Source of the DNA: Corynebacterium breve
GTDB lineage: Bacteria > Actinomycetota > Actinomycetes > Mycobacteriales > Mycobacteriaceae
Assembly (NCBI RefSeq): GCF_030252165.1
Contig: NZ_CP126969.1
Span: forward strand, 1,178,001-1,242,000
Reading direction: 5' to 3'
DNA: 64,000 bases
Positions 42,122 to 50,662 of this stretch are shown piece by piece; position 1 is the stretch's first letter, and each line of letters starts with the position of its first letter. The position numbers and the translations under genes are program-made. The notes under the pieces are model-generated. The model saw only the letters and a list, made by a program, of their open reading frames with translations. It was not told where the DNA came from and searched no databases.

Positions 42122-42586
42122 TTACTCGTCCTCTTTGGTCGGTGCATTTGCAGCTTGCGCCTGCAGAATGTCGTCTAGCACCGCGTGGATGTACGGTGGC
42201 GCTTGGTCGTCGGAGTACTGACTGGCCATCTCTACCCCATCGACAACTGAAATTGGGCCGTCTACTTCGTCGTTAAACATGATTTCCCATGCTGCAACGC
42301 GAAGAATCGCCCGATCAACCGCGGGAAGTCGCCCCAGCTCCCAGTCGTCTGAGAGAAACCGCTCGATAGACTCGTCAAGATCATCCAACTTTTCTGCGGC
42401 ACCGGTGACAATTTGCCGTGTGTAGTCCGCAATAGGCGCTACGGCGTTCTCCGGGTCGCGAGCCAGCTGCGCGCGCTCGTCGACAATCCCCACTGGATCA
42501 AGGTCGCGTGCTTCAGCCTCAAACATGATGTCGACGGCGCGACGGCGTGCCCTGTAGCGGGCACCGTGGCGTTTGAAATCAGCCAT
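42122..42586 (-). CDS. nusB: Transcription antitermination factor NusB
   Basis: NusB with NusE (S10) binds boxA RNA in rRNA antitermination. The 154-residue all-helical protein shows the family pattern: [18 protein letters not shown] near the N-terminus, [18 protein letters not shown] (about 87-104) and the C-terminal helix [12 protein letters not shown]. Its ATG overlaps the efp stop (TAATG). efp-nusB pairing is the usual actinobacterial order. Confidence 0.94.
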   Translation of the reverse strand: MADFKRHGARYRARRRAVDIMFEAEARDLDPVGIVDERAQLARDPENAVAPIADYTRQIVTGAAEKLDDLDESIERFLSDDWELGRLPAVDRAILRVAAWEIMFNDEVDGPISVVDGVEMASQYSDDQAPPYIHAVLDDILQAQAANAPTKEDE

Positions 42587-43149
42587 TAGTTGTTTACGCG
42601 CGAGAGGTACTCGCCAGTGCGGGTGTCAACCTTGACCACGTTGCCGGTTTCCAGGAACAGCGGCACCTGGATCTCAGCGCCGGTTTCTAGGGTTGCAGGC
42701 TTGTTGCCACCAGTGGAGCGGTCGCCCTGCAGACCCGGTTCGGTGTGCTCAATCTTCAGGTCAACGGAGATTGGCAGCTCGGCAAACAGTGCCTCACCCT
42801 CATGGAAGGAGACCTGGACCTGCATGTTTTCCAGCAAAAACTTTGCAGCGTCGCCAAACTTGTCCGCGGAAAGCTCGTACTGCTCGTAGGTCTTGTCATC
42901 CATAACAACGTAGGAGGTACCGTCGTTGTACAGGTAGGTCATGTCGCGGCGGTCGACGGTAGCGGTATCAACCTTGACGCCAGCGTTCCAAGTCTTATCC
43001 ACAGTCTTTCCGGAGACAACGTCTTTCAGCTTGGTGCGTACGAAAGCCGGGCCCTTGCCTGGCTTGACGTGCTGGAATTCGACGATCTGCTGAAGCTTTC
43101 CATCAACCTTCAGCACAAGGCCGTTCTTAAAATCGGCGGTACTAGCCAC
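42586..43149 (-). CDS. efp: Elongation factor P
   Basis: EF-P relieves ribosome stalling at proline stretches. The 187-residue protein has the three beta-barrel domains and the C-terminal signature [12 protein letters not shown]. The tip loop reads [14 protein letters not shown], with Lys32 inside the palindromic PGKGP described for actinobacterial EF-P, which is thought to work without lysine modification. The start is GTG 43149 with GAGGGAGA upstream. A TAACAT -10 candidate on the minus strand at 43196-43191 could give efp-nusB its own promoter. Confidence 0.95.
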   Translation of the reverse strand: MASTADFKNGLVLKVDGKLQQIVEFQHVKPGKGPAFVRTKLKDVVSGKTVDKTWNAGVKVDTATVDRRDMTYLYNDGTSYVVMDDKTYEQYELSADKFGDAAKFLLENMQVQVSFHEGEALFAELPISVDLKIEHTEPGLQGDRSTGGNKPATLETGAEIQVPLFLETGNVVKVDTRTGEYLSRVNN

Positions 43150-43193
43150 GGAGTTATCTCCCTCAAAGTTGCTGCGATGTGAACGGCCCTATG

Positions 43194-44285
43194 TTACACC
43201 ACTGTTAGCGCCTTGCTAGCACCGGTGATGATCTTCGGGGCACCTGACGTAATAATCAATGTGTCTTCGATCCGCACTCCACCCTTGCCCGGTACATAGA
43301 TTCCCGGCTCAATTGTCAGAGTCATATTCTCGGTCAGTTCACCCACACCAGTTGTCGAGGCGCTGGGAGCCTCGTGCACATCAAGACCGATCCCATGGCC
43401 TGTCGAGTGCACGAAAAAATCTCCGTAACCGGCTTCCTCGATGATGTCACGGCACGCCTTGTCCACATCAACAAGTGCGCGGCCCGGCGTCGCCGCACGA
43501 ACGCCTGCGGCCTGCGCTGCAAGCACCACCTCATAAATCTCGCGGGCGAAATCGGTCACCTCGCCGATGACAAAGGTACGAGTCATATCCGAATTGAAAC
43601 CAGCCCGGTGTGCGCCAAAATCGATCGTGACCAGGTCGCCATCTTCCAGCACTCGGTCGCCAGCCCCATGATGTGGTTTTGCCGAGTTCGGCCCGGAGGC
43701 GACGATCGTATCAAAACTCGTGCGCTCTGCTCCTGCGAGCCGCAGACGGTACTCGAGGTCAGCTGCTACTTCACGCTCGGTGCGGCCTGCGCGCAGTTCG
43801 CCTGCGTTGACAAGTGCTTCGAGGGCAGCCGAAGTAAACGCCGCAATCTCAGTTAGGTTGGCCAGCTCGATGGGATCCTTCGTAATGCGGATTTCCTCAA
43901 TCGCTCCGGAAACAGGCACTAGCGTCACGTCTTCTGGAAGCACCTTCTTCAGGCGTTCCAATGCGGCAACTGACACATAATCTGCCTCAAATCCGACACG
44001 ACGCCCGGGCTCGATCCGCTGCAGTAAGGCTTCGGCGCATGGACGTTCTATCAGTGCCTCTATGTCGCGGACTTCTTCAGCAATCTGTGTGGTGTAGCGC
44101 CCATCAGTTGCGATTTCCGCCGACAAGTCTTTTGACAGCACCAATGCGCCATTGGAACCAGAAAAGCCCGAGAGATAGCGTACATGAGTCATGTGTGTGA
44201 CCAACATGTCGTCGATACGCATGGACGCGAGCTTCGCGGAGAGCTTGCGTCGTCGAGTAGCAAAACGTGTATCTGCTAAAGCCAT
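43194..44285 (-). CDS. pepQ: Xaa-Pro aminopeptidase / M24 family peptidase
   Basis: M24 peptidases cleave next to proline using two metal ions. The 363-residue protein has an N-terminal creatinase-like domain (HMTHVRYLSGFSGSNGAL, about 31-48) and a C-terminal pita-bread domain. Metal ligands are visible: VTIDFGAHRAGFNSDMTRTF (two Asp), HSTGHGIGLDVHEAP (His), TIEPGIYV (Glu) and VRIEDT (Glu). It lies between aroQ and efp, as in C. glutamicum where it is called pepQ; aminopeptidase P versus prolidase specificity is not settled by sequence. It starts at ATG 44285, without a clear ribosome-binding site. Confidence 0.9.
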   Translation of the reverse strand: MALADTRFATRRRKLSAKLASMRIDDMLVTHMTHVRYLSGFSGSNGALVLSKDLSAEIATDGRYTTQIAEEVRDIEALIERPCAEALLQRIEPGRRVGFEADYVSVAALERLKKVLPEDVTLVPVSGAIEEIRITKDPIELANLTEIAAFTSAALEALVNAGELRAGRTEREVAADLEYRLRLAGAERTSFDTIVASGPNSAKPHHGAGDRVLEDGDLVTIDFGAHRAGFNSDMTRTFVIGEVTDFAREIYEVVLAAQAAGVRAATPGRALVDVDKACRDIIEEAGYGDFFVHSTGHGIGLDVHEAPSASTTGVGELTENMTLTIEPGIYVPGKGGVRIEDTLIITSGAPKIITGASKALTVV

Positions 44286-44294
44286 ACGGAAAGC

Positions 44295-44732
44295 TTAGCT
44301 TGCTTGTGACGCAAAATACTCCAAGGCAAGCAGATAACCTTGAATTCCCAACCCCGCAATGGTGCCACGGGCAATGTCCGACACGTACGAGTGCTTTCGG
44401 AATTCCTCCCGGGCGTGCACGTTGGAGATGTGGACTTCTACAAAACCGTTATTGTCCTGTAGCTCCACCAAAGCATCGCGCAACGCAACCGAGGTGTGGG
44501 TGTAGGCACCGGGATTGATGATCACTGCCCACTTCTGATCCGCTGCCTCGTGTACCCACTCGACCAACTGACCTTCGTAGTTGGACTGGCGACATTCGAC
44601 GTCCAAACCGAGCTCCTCAGCACGCTTGGCGACGAACATCTCAACGTCTTCCAAGGTCGTCGAACCGTAGATCTCTGGCTGCCGTTTGCCCAGCCGGTTC
44701 AGGTTGGGGCCATTGAGTACAAGAACCTTCAT
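44295..44732 (-). CDS. aroQ: 3-dehydroquinate dehydratase, type II
   Basis: AroQ dehydrates 3-dehydroquinate in the third shikimate step. The 145-residue protein is a type II enzyme, with [22 protein letters not shown] at the N-terminus (catalytic Tyr in EIYG), [14 protein letters not shown] and [15 protein letters not shown]. It starts at ATG 44732, directly after the aroB stop, with GGAG spanning that stop. It is the last gene of aroC-aroK-aroB-aroQ. Confidence 0.96.
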   Translation of the reverse strand: MKVLVLNGPNLNRLGKRQPEIYGSTTLEDVEMFVAKRAEELGLDVECRQSNYEGQLVEWVHEAADQKWAVIINPGAYTHTSVALRDALVELQDNNGFVEVHISNVHAREEFRKHSYVSDIARGTIAGLGIQGYLLALEYFASQAS

Positions 44733-44735
44733 GTT

Positions 44736-45806
44736 CTACTCCGAAATCGCGTCGTATGCGGCTTGTAGCTCTTCGATGGATGGTCCTTCAATACGGGTGA
44801 CCTCACCAACACCAGTCAGTGCGACAAAACGAATCAACCCGTCGCGGTTCTTCTTGTCGTGGAGCATGCCCTCGTAAAGCTCATCAAACGCGCCGGCCGG
44901 ATAGGTGGTGGGAAGACCGACCGATTGAAGAATGTCGCGGTGGCGTTCAACGATCTCGTCGTTGATCAAGCCTCGGTTGTGGGCGAGGTGCGCAACAAAC
45001 ATCATGCCGACAGCAACAGCATGGCCGTGACGCCACTGATAGTTTTCACGCTTTTCGATGGCGTGACCGAAGGTGTGTCCGTAATTCAGCATTTCGCGCA
45101 GGCCGGACTCCTTCAGGTCTTCACCCACGACCTTCGCTTTTACCACGACAGATCGCTCAATGAGTTCCGGGAGATCGCCATCGACGTCGAGTGCCTTTTC
45201 TGGATCCGCTTCGAAAATCTCCAAAATCCGCTCGTCGGCAATGAAGCCCGTTTTGATTACCTCCGCGCTGCCTGCGATGAGCTCGTCAGGATCAAGAGTG
45301 TAGATCCGATCAAGGTCGATATAGACACCGCTGGGCTCGTGGAAGGCCCCGACTAAATTCTTACCCGCCTCAGTATTGATACCGGTTTTTCCACCTACAG
45401 CAGCATCGACCATAGCCAATAGCGTCGTCGGCACCTGGACTACCTTGATGCCACGCATCCACGCGGCAGCGACAAAGCCTGCGAGGTCGGTCGCAGCCCC
45501 TCCGCCGAAACCAATGATCACATCGTGACGTGTGAAGGCTTCGTTGCCAAGCGTATCCCAGAGCTTGCCTGCGACCTCGAGCGTTTTACCGGCTTCTGCG
45601 TCGGGCACGGGGGCCATCGTGACACGAATGTTGGCAGCGTTGAGCACCTCGGCCAGGGCACGCGCGGGTGCGGCAAGGGTGGGCTGGTGAACGATCGCGG
45701 CCTGCCCTGCTCCGAGTTCTTTGACGCGTGCGGCCACCTGATCAGTGAGGTCACGGTCGATCTGAACATCGTAGGGACTTGGGCCCTTAACTGTGATGGT
45801 TGCCAT
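44736..45806 (-). CDS. aroB: 3-dehydroquinate synthase
   Basis: AroB cyclises DAHP to 3-dehydroquinate using NAD and a divalent metal. The 356-residue protein has [42 protein letters not shown] (about 125-144), the metal ligand region [15 protein letters not shown] and the histidines in [12 protein letters not shown]. It begins at ATG 45806 with GAAAGG upstream, 22 bases after aroK. Confidence 0.97.
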   Translation of the reverse strand: MATITVKGPSPYDVQIDRDLTDQVAARVKELGAGQAAIVHQPTLAAPARALAEVLNAANIRVTMAPVPDAEAGKTLEVAGKLWDTLGNEAFTRHDVIIGFGGGAATDLAGFVAAAWMRGIKVVQVPTTLLAMVDAAVGGKTGINTEAGKNLVGAFHEPSGVYIDLDRIYTLDPDELIAGSAEVIKTGFIADERILEIFEADPEKALDVDGDLPELIERSVVVKAKVVGEDLKESGLREMLNYGHTFGHAIEKRENYQWRHGHAVAVGMMFVAHLAHNRGLINDEIVERHRDILQSVGLPTTYPAGAFDELYEGMLHDKKNRDGLIRFVALTGVGEVTRIEGPSIEELQAAYDAISE

Positions 45807-45828
45807 GAGTCAACACCTTTCTGTGGGC

Positions 45829-46365
45829 CTATTCGGCTTCGATGATCCCTAGGACTTCAGCAACAACTCTTTGTGGTGGGCGTTCGTCGGTACGCACGCG
45901 GTAATCCGCTACTTCACGGTACAACGGTTCTCGGCGTTCCAACAGTGCACGGTAATGCGCTGACGGGTCCTTCGACGCTAGCACCGGGCGAGTCGCCTCG
46001 CGTGCTGTGCGTCGAATTCCTTCTTCTGGGCTCACGTCGATCCACACCACTGTGTGGCCTTGCAGCAGATCACGCGTGGATTCTGTCAACACAGCCCCAC
46101 CACCCAGCGACACGATTCCCCCAGTCATTAGAGCTTGAGCCACATACCCGGCTTCGACTTCGCGGAATTTCTCTTCACCTACTTTGGAGAAAAACTCTCC
46201 GCAGGCTAGACCTTCGCCCTCTTCCAACAGTTGATCAGAGTCCACCAACGGAAGATTAAGAGCACGCGCAAGTCGGCGACCGATGGTCGATTTCCCCGCT
46301 CCTGGAGGGCCTACCAATACGACGCGTGGCCGTGAATGACAAACAGAATGTGAAAGCGCTTCCAT
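45829..46365 (-). CDS. aroK: Shikimate kinase
   Basis: AroK phosphorylates shikimate. The 178-residue protein has the P-loop VGPPGAGKSTIGRRLA (about 18-33), the shikimate-binding Asp in LVDSDQLLE, GIVSLGGGAVL (Walker B equivalent) and the lid RPVLASKDPSAHYRALLERREPLY. Its ATG follows the aroC stop with no gap (TAA-ATG), so the ribosome-binding site lies within aroC. The N-terminal 13 residues before PRVVLVG are slightly longer than usual. Confidence 0.95.
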   Translation of the reverse strand: MEALSHSVCHSRPRVVLVGPPGAGKSTIGRRLARALNLPLVDSDQLLEEGEGLACGEFFSKVGEEKFREVEAGYVAQALMTGGIVSLGGGAVLTESTRDLLQGHTVVWIDVSPEEGIRRTAREATRPVLASKDPSAHYRALLERREPLYREVADYRVRTDERPPQRVVAEVLGIIEAE

Positions 46366-47577
46366 TTACTCTTCTCCGAACGCTAGGCGCTTTTCCACGT
46401 AGTTTTTGTAGGCGGAAATATTGCGCTTTGTTTCCTCAAGACTATCTCCACCGAATTTGTCAAGTACCGCTCGGGCTAGCACCAGGGCAACCATCGCCTC
46501 AGCGACTACGCCCGCGGCTGGAACAGCGCAGACATCGGAACGTTGGTGGATACCCGTTGCGGCATCACCGGTGGACATATCAACCGTGCGAAGGGCACGA
46601 GGGACCGTCGAAATTGGCTTCATGGCTGCTCGCACACGAAGTTGCTCGCCGTTGGTCATGCCGCCCTCAATACCGCCTGCACGGTTGGTCAAGCGGCGCA
46701 CGCCTTCGTCGTTACGCACCATTTCATCATGAGCTTCGGAGCCGCGGCGTCGTGCTTCCTCAAAACCGTCACCGATTTCGACACCCTTGATGGCTTGGAT
46801 ACCCATGAGGGCTGCAGCCAGCTGTGCATCAAGTCTGTTGTCACCTGAGACATGCGAACCAAGACCGATGGGCAAACCATCCACAATTACTTCGACGATT
46901 CCGCCGAGCGTGTCTCCCGCCTTCTTGGCTGACTCAATGCACGAGATCATATCGGCCTCGGATTCGGCGTTGAACGCACGCACCGGCGACTCGTCAATTG
47001 CAGTGATGTCGTCGAAAGTAGGTGAATCACCCTGGTAAGGCGCTGACTCACCAATGGAAATGACGTGGGAGAACACCTCAACCCCAAGCGTCTCGCGCAG
47101 GAAGTTGCGGGCAATTGTCGCCGCAGCGACGCGGGCTGCAGTTTCGCGTGCCGACGACCGTTCGAGCACAGGGCGAGCCTCATCGAAGCCGTACTTGACC
47201 ATTCCCGAGAAGTCTGCGTGCCCTGGTCGTGGACGTGTGAGCTTGGCTCCACGACCAGAAGACATTGCTTCCTGGTTTTCAGGGTCTTCCATGTCGAGTG
47301 GTTCCGCAGACATGATTGTGGTCCACTTTGGCCATTCGGTGTTACCGATCATGACAGCGATTGGGCTACCCAGGGTCAATCCATGGCGAAAACCTGTGAG
47401 CAAGGTGAGTTCGTCTGCCTCAAACTTCATGCGTGCGCCACGGCCATAGCCAAGGCGTCGACGCGCAAGCTGGTAGGCAATATCGTCTTTGGTTACGGGA
47501 ACTCCCGCTGGCATGTTCTCCATCATGGCGATGAGAGCTTGGCCGTGGGATTCACCTGCAGTAGTCCAACGAAGCAT
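46366..47577 (-). CDS. aroC: Chorismate synthase
   Basis: AroC makes chorismate from EPSP, with reduced FMN as cofactor. From the ATG at 47577 it is 403 residues, beginning [18 protein letters not shown], the exact family start. Further marks are [45 protein letters not shown] and [12 protein letters not shown] longer reading from upstream is rejected because it precedes this signature. There is no ribosome-binding site; an extended -10 element ends 7 bases before the ATG, so a leaderless mRNA is likely. It heads aroC-aroK-aroB-aroQ. Confidence 0.97.
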   Translation of the reverse strand: MLRWTTAGESHGQALIAMMENMPAGVPVTKDDIAYQLARRRLGYGRGARMKFEADELTLLTGFRHGLTLGSPIAVMIGNTEWPKWTTIMSAEPLDMEDPENQEAMSSGRGAKLTRPRPGHADFSGMVKYGFDEARPVLERSSARETAARVAAATIARNFLRETLGVEVFSHVISIGESAPYQGDSPTFDDITAIDESPVRAFNAESEADMISCIESAKKAGDTLGGIVEVIVDGLPIGLGSHVSGDNRLDAQLAAALMGIQAIKGVEIGDGFEEARRRGSEAHDEMVRNDEGVRRLTNRAGGIEGGMTNGEQLRVRAAMKPISTVPRALRTVDMSTGDAATGIHQRSDVCAVPAAGVVAEAMVALVLARAVLDKFGGDSLEETKRNISAYKNYVEKRLAFGEE

Positions 47578-47584
47578 GCCAAGT

Positions 47585-47593
47585 ATTATCGCA
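47585..47593 (-). promoter_or_regulatory. Extended -10 promoter element of aroC
   Basis: On the minus strand TGC-GATAAT occupies 47593-47585, and the aroC ATG begins 7 bases further, exactly the expected transcription-start distance. The -35 position shows no good match. With no Shine-Dalgarno present, this predicts a transcript starting at or next to the A of the ATG. Confidence 0.6.
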
Positions 47594-47637
47594 CATGGAG
47601 TTGTTTTCACCACTTTGTGGCCTAGGCAGTAGCACCA

Positions 47638-48036
47638 TCAATGGTGCACGATTATTGCGCACAGCCAGCTTGCGATCAGCATCGAAGGCCCGTGGGCGGT
47701 TGCTGCTTGTTTCAGTGCCCAAGCCACGAGCGCTGTGATCATGCTTGAGGTTGCCATAGCCACGCACACTCCAAGAATGCCTGCATGGAAAGCCACGACG
47801 ATGCCCAGCGAGATCGCAAGCTTGATATCGCCCCCACCCACACCACCAAGTACTAAACCGACGAAGAGGTAGGTTAGCGGCCAAATCAACCCAGCAAAGG
47901 AATGTGGTGCAACTATTGCCGCGAATATTAAAGCGACGATGGCAGCTGGCACCGTCAACCAATTGGGCAGGCGCCTTTGGGTCACGTCAAAGTGGCACAA
48001 CGCAACCGACCAGAGTATTCCCCCGAGTACCCACAC
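47638..48036 (-). CDS. Minimal type IV prepilin peptidase (A24 family)
   Basis: Prepilin peptidases are membrane aspartyl proteases that trim type IV or Tad pilins. This 132-residue protein is almost entirely hydrophobic and contains only the catalytic part. The first active-site Asp is in HFDVTQRRLPN (Asp17) and the second in the GxGD motif GGVGGGD (Asp70). The N-terminal methylase domain of PilD is absent, as in Tad-type enzymes. The GTG at 48036 is chosen because longer versions overlap aroE heavily. No pilin genes are near; it sits between aroE and aroC as in other corynebacteria. Confidence 0.82.
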   Translation of the reverse strand: MWVLGGILWSVALCHFDVTQRRLPNWLTVPAAIVALIFAAIVAPHSFAGLIWPLTYLFVGLVLGGVGGGDIKLAISLGIVVAFHAGILGVCVAMATSSMITALVAWALKQAATAHGPSMLIASWLCAIIVHH

Positions 48037-48046
48037 ATCGGGCAGC

Positions 48047-48868
48047 CTAACTGAGGTACGCCTCCAGCGCTTGGCGCATGGCATCGCGGGGAGCGTAAAT
48101 GCCCGTAAATTGTTCAAATTGGCTATATGATTGCGCAGCTAGCATCACATGACCGCCGACCGTGCGGTGCCCATTTGCCGCGGAACGCACCACCAATGGC
48201 GTTGGCCACGGTTCATAGATCACATCAAAAGTAGGCGCGTGACCTAACTGCGCAATATGCGGTTCAATTCCAGCCGAGGGAACTGTAGAAATGATCACAT
48301 CAGCTGCCATCGTGATCTGCTCAATGTCATCGTCAAATGAAGTGAACCCGCAGTCCAAACCAAAGTGCTCAACAAGCGATTGGAGCTCGGCGCGACGATC
48401 AGAACGGTTAATTACCGTGAGGTGTGTGATGCCGCGCTGCCCCAGTGCCCAGATGGCCGGACGAGCAGTGCCGCCAGCGCCGATAAGTACGGCGCGCGTT
48501 GGTAACACGGTGTCGTCGATAAGCTCATCGAGGGCTGCTTGAATCCCCTCGCAGTCTGTGTTGTCAGCACGCCACCCATGTTCTGTGCGTGTGAGAGTGT
48601 TGGCGGAGCCGATCAACCGCGCGCGTTCAGTTGCCTCGTCTGCGAACTGCAGAGCAGCAAATTTGCCAGGCATCGTCACGGAGAAGCCACGATAACTATC
48701 ATCCGCCTGGCTGACGATACGGGGCAGGTCTTTTTCTGTACAGGGAATGCGCTCGTAGATCCAGTCGTCGAGTCCGGCCGCGGTATACCCCGCGTTGTGC
48801 AGAATCGGCGACAAAGAGTGCTCTACGGGAAACCCGAGAATAGCTGCCCTTTTCATCGGTCGGTTCAT
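48047..48868 (-). CDS. aroE: Shikimate dehydrogenase
   Basis: AroE reduces 3-dehydroshikimate to shikimate. The 273-residue protein has the substrate-binding LGFPVEHSLSPILHNAGY (about 11-28), VTMPGKFAAL (active-site Lys), ANTLTR, DNTDCEGI (catalytic Asp) and the nucleotide-binding GAGGTARPAIWAL. Its ATG overlaps the mltG stop (ATGA). Because several corynebacteria have more than one shikimate/quinate dehydrogenase, the exact substrate preference is inferred from the aro context. Confidence 0.93.
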   Translation of the reverse strand: MNRPMKRAAILGFPVEHSLSPILHNAGYTAAGLDDWIYERIPCTEKDLPRIVSQADDSYRGFSVTMPGKFAALQFADEATERARLIGSANTLTRTEHGWRADNTDCEGIQAALDELIDDTVLPTRAVLIGAGGTARPAIWALGQRGITHLTVINRSDRRAELQSLVEHFGLDCGFTSFDDDIEQITMAADVIISTVPSAGIEPHIAQLGHAPTFDVIYEPWPTPLVVRSAANGHRTVGGHVMLAAQSYSQFEQFTGIYAPRDAMRQALEAYLS

Positions 48869-50028
48869 CGGTTGGAGTCCAATACGCCGGATTGTTGGGC
48901 GCGTTCAACATCGACGAGGTGCTGCTCGTAGGTGTCATTGAATACTGTAGTGCCATCTTGGCTGATCGTGACGAAGAAGAGCCAGTTGCCTTCGGCGGGG
49001 TTTTCCATCGATGTAATAGCAGTTTCCGATGGCGAAGAAATTGGTGTCGCTGGCAGGCCATCCATCGCGTACGTGTTCCAAGGGGTCACACGCGCGCGGT
49101 CTTCATCTGTGGTGGCGATCTCCACGTCTTCTAAGCCATAGTTAACCGTAGAGTCGAACTCAAGGCGCATCGGCTCTGCCAAACGGTTCAAGATGACGCG
49201 CGCCACTTTGTCAAACTCCCCTGCTGGCGCTTCACGCTCAACCAAGGATGCGGCGGTGAGCAGTTCGTATGGCGACAAACCGATGGCGCTCGAACGCTCC
49301 ACGATTCCGGTCTCGTTGTACTTATTGGCCGTGCGCGTAATCAGATCAGTGAGAATGTCCTGAGCAGACATCTCTGGGTCAACTACGTACTGTCCGGGAG
49401 CAATCAGACCTTCGAGTCGCTTTGGGTCACCAGCATGAGCACTAACCTGCGCCAGAGCCCACTCAGGAACACCAAGTGCACCGGGATCAGCGTTTGCTCC
49501 CACGTTTTCCAGTTCTTCCTTGGAGACGCATGTCGTTTCGCCATTGTGTCCACAGCTTGCCTCCGCGACTTGGGAGTAGATACCCAGGCGGGTGTCCCCT
49601 CCGACCACGACGACGTCGTTGAGCGTTGCTCCACCGGGAATGTCTAGTAGATCGATCTTATTGTCAGGAGACAAAAGTGCTTCAACAGCGGATTTGGCGC
49701 TCATTTCCTCCTGCAGACGATAGAAGCCCGGCTGAATCGCCCCCGAGTTTGGGTTATTCATCGCGGCAGTTTCAAAAGCTGCGGTGCTCATGATGATGCC
49801 GTCTTCTTCAAGCCGTGGTCCTAGCGCCGACATGGAATCGCCTTCTTGAACACGCACGACTTTTTCTACACCGTTGCCGGTGCCCTCGAAGTCACTCGGT
49901 ACTGCCTCGCTTGACGACGACGTGAGCGCGTAGCCGATGTACGCCACCGCACCGACGATGAGCAACAGAGACGTCACAAACACAGCGAGCCCTGTGGTGC
50001 GTGATCGTGTAGTTCTACGCGTGGTCAT
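48865..50028 (-). CDS. mltG: Endolytic murein transglycosylase MltG
   Basis: MltG cuts nascent glycan strands at the membrane and so sets their length. The 387-residue protein has a short basic N-terminus, one transmembrane helix (about 12-35), a LysM-like region ([16 protein letters not shown]) and the YceG catalytic domain. The catalytic Glu is in [10 protein letters not shown], followed by [22 protein letters not shown] and the C-terminal [20 protein letters not shown]. It overlaps ruvX upstream by 14 bases and aroE downstream by 4. Confidence 0.93.
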   Translation of the reverse strand: MTTRRTTRSRTTGLAVFVTSLLLIVGAVAYIGYALTSSSSEAVPSDFEGTGNGVEKVVRVQEGDSMSALGPRLEEDGIIMSTAAFETAAMNNPNSGAIQPGFYRLQEEMSAKSAVEALLSPDNKIDLLDIPGGATLNDVVVVGGDTRLGIYSQVAEASCGHNGETTCVSKEELENVGANADPGALGVPEWALAQVSAHAGDPKRLEGLIAPGQYVVDPEMSAQDILTDLITRTANKYNETGIVERSSAIGLSPYELLTAASLVEREAPAGEFDKVARVILNRLAEPMRLEFDSTVNYGLEDVEIATTDEDRARVTPWNTYAMDGLPATPISSPSETAITSMENPAEGNWLFFVTISQDGTTVFNDTYEQHLVDVERAQQSGVLDSNR

Positions 50029-50533
50029 GAGGCATCTCCTTATTTAGATAAGCAATGCGACCGTCGAGCCACGATTGCAAGATTTCTACCGCTGCGGCTT
50101 GGTCTATGACGCTCCGACCAGCCTTTTCTGAGACACCAGACGCCCGCAGCGCAGCGGTGGCTGCGACGGTTGTCAGCCGCTCATCTGCCATGCGCACTGG
50201 TATCGATCCGCCGAGACGACGATTGAGGCGAAAGGCAATCTCCTTGGCGTGCTTGACGCTGCTAGAACCATGCCCCTGAAGATCTCGCGGTAATCCCACT
50301 ACGATCTCGACAGCGTCGTACTCATTGACGATCTCAAGCAGCCGGTCAATGTCAGCTTTGTCACGATCTTTAAAGCCAGTTTGACGTTGAACTGTTTCCA
50401 CCGGAGTAGCCAACGTTGCCTCGCGATTCGATGAGGCAACCCCCATGCGCACTGTGCCCACGTCGATGCCGATGCGCCGGCCTGGGCCTGGGTCATCGAC
50501 ACCTGGAGTATCAGGGCTAATGCGTTGGGACAT
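50015..50533 (-). CDS. ruvX: Putative pre-16S rRNA nuclease / Holliday junction resolvase YqgF (RuvX)
   Basis: YqgF proteins have an RNase H-like fold and, in E. coli, mature the 5' end of 16S rRNA. From the ATG at 50533 it is 172 residues, with [14 protein letters not shown] (catalytic Asp), [31 protein letters not shown] and [14 protein letters not shown] (C-terminal Asp). A longer open frame upstream has only a TTG and no family similarity. The nearest AGGAGA is about 13 bases from the ATG, a poor spacing. It lies between alaS and mltG as in many bacteria. Confidence 0.9.
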   Translation of the reverse strand: MSQRISPDTPGVDDPGPGRRIGIDVGTVRMGVASSNREATLATPVETVQRQTGFKDRDKADIDRLLEIVNEYDAVEIVVGLPRDLQGHGSSSVKHAKEIAFRLNRRLGGSIPVRMADERLTTVAATAALRASGVSEKAGRSVIDQAAAVEILQSWLDGRIAYLNKEMPHDHA

Positions 50534-50662
50534 AAGGGGTGGGAAAGTCTCCTGTAGGCAACATTGATCTTCGTTCCTGATAAACCTAACTGACAAACCG
50601 GTGGTAATGCGTAGACATACCGGCGTGTCCGTAATCAGTTCGTTACAATACCCGATCTGGGG

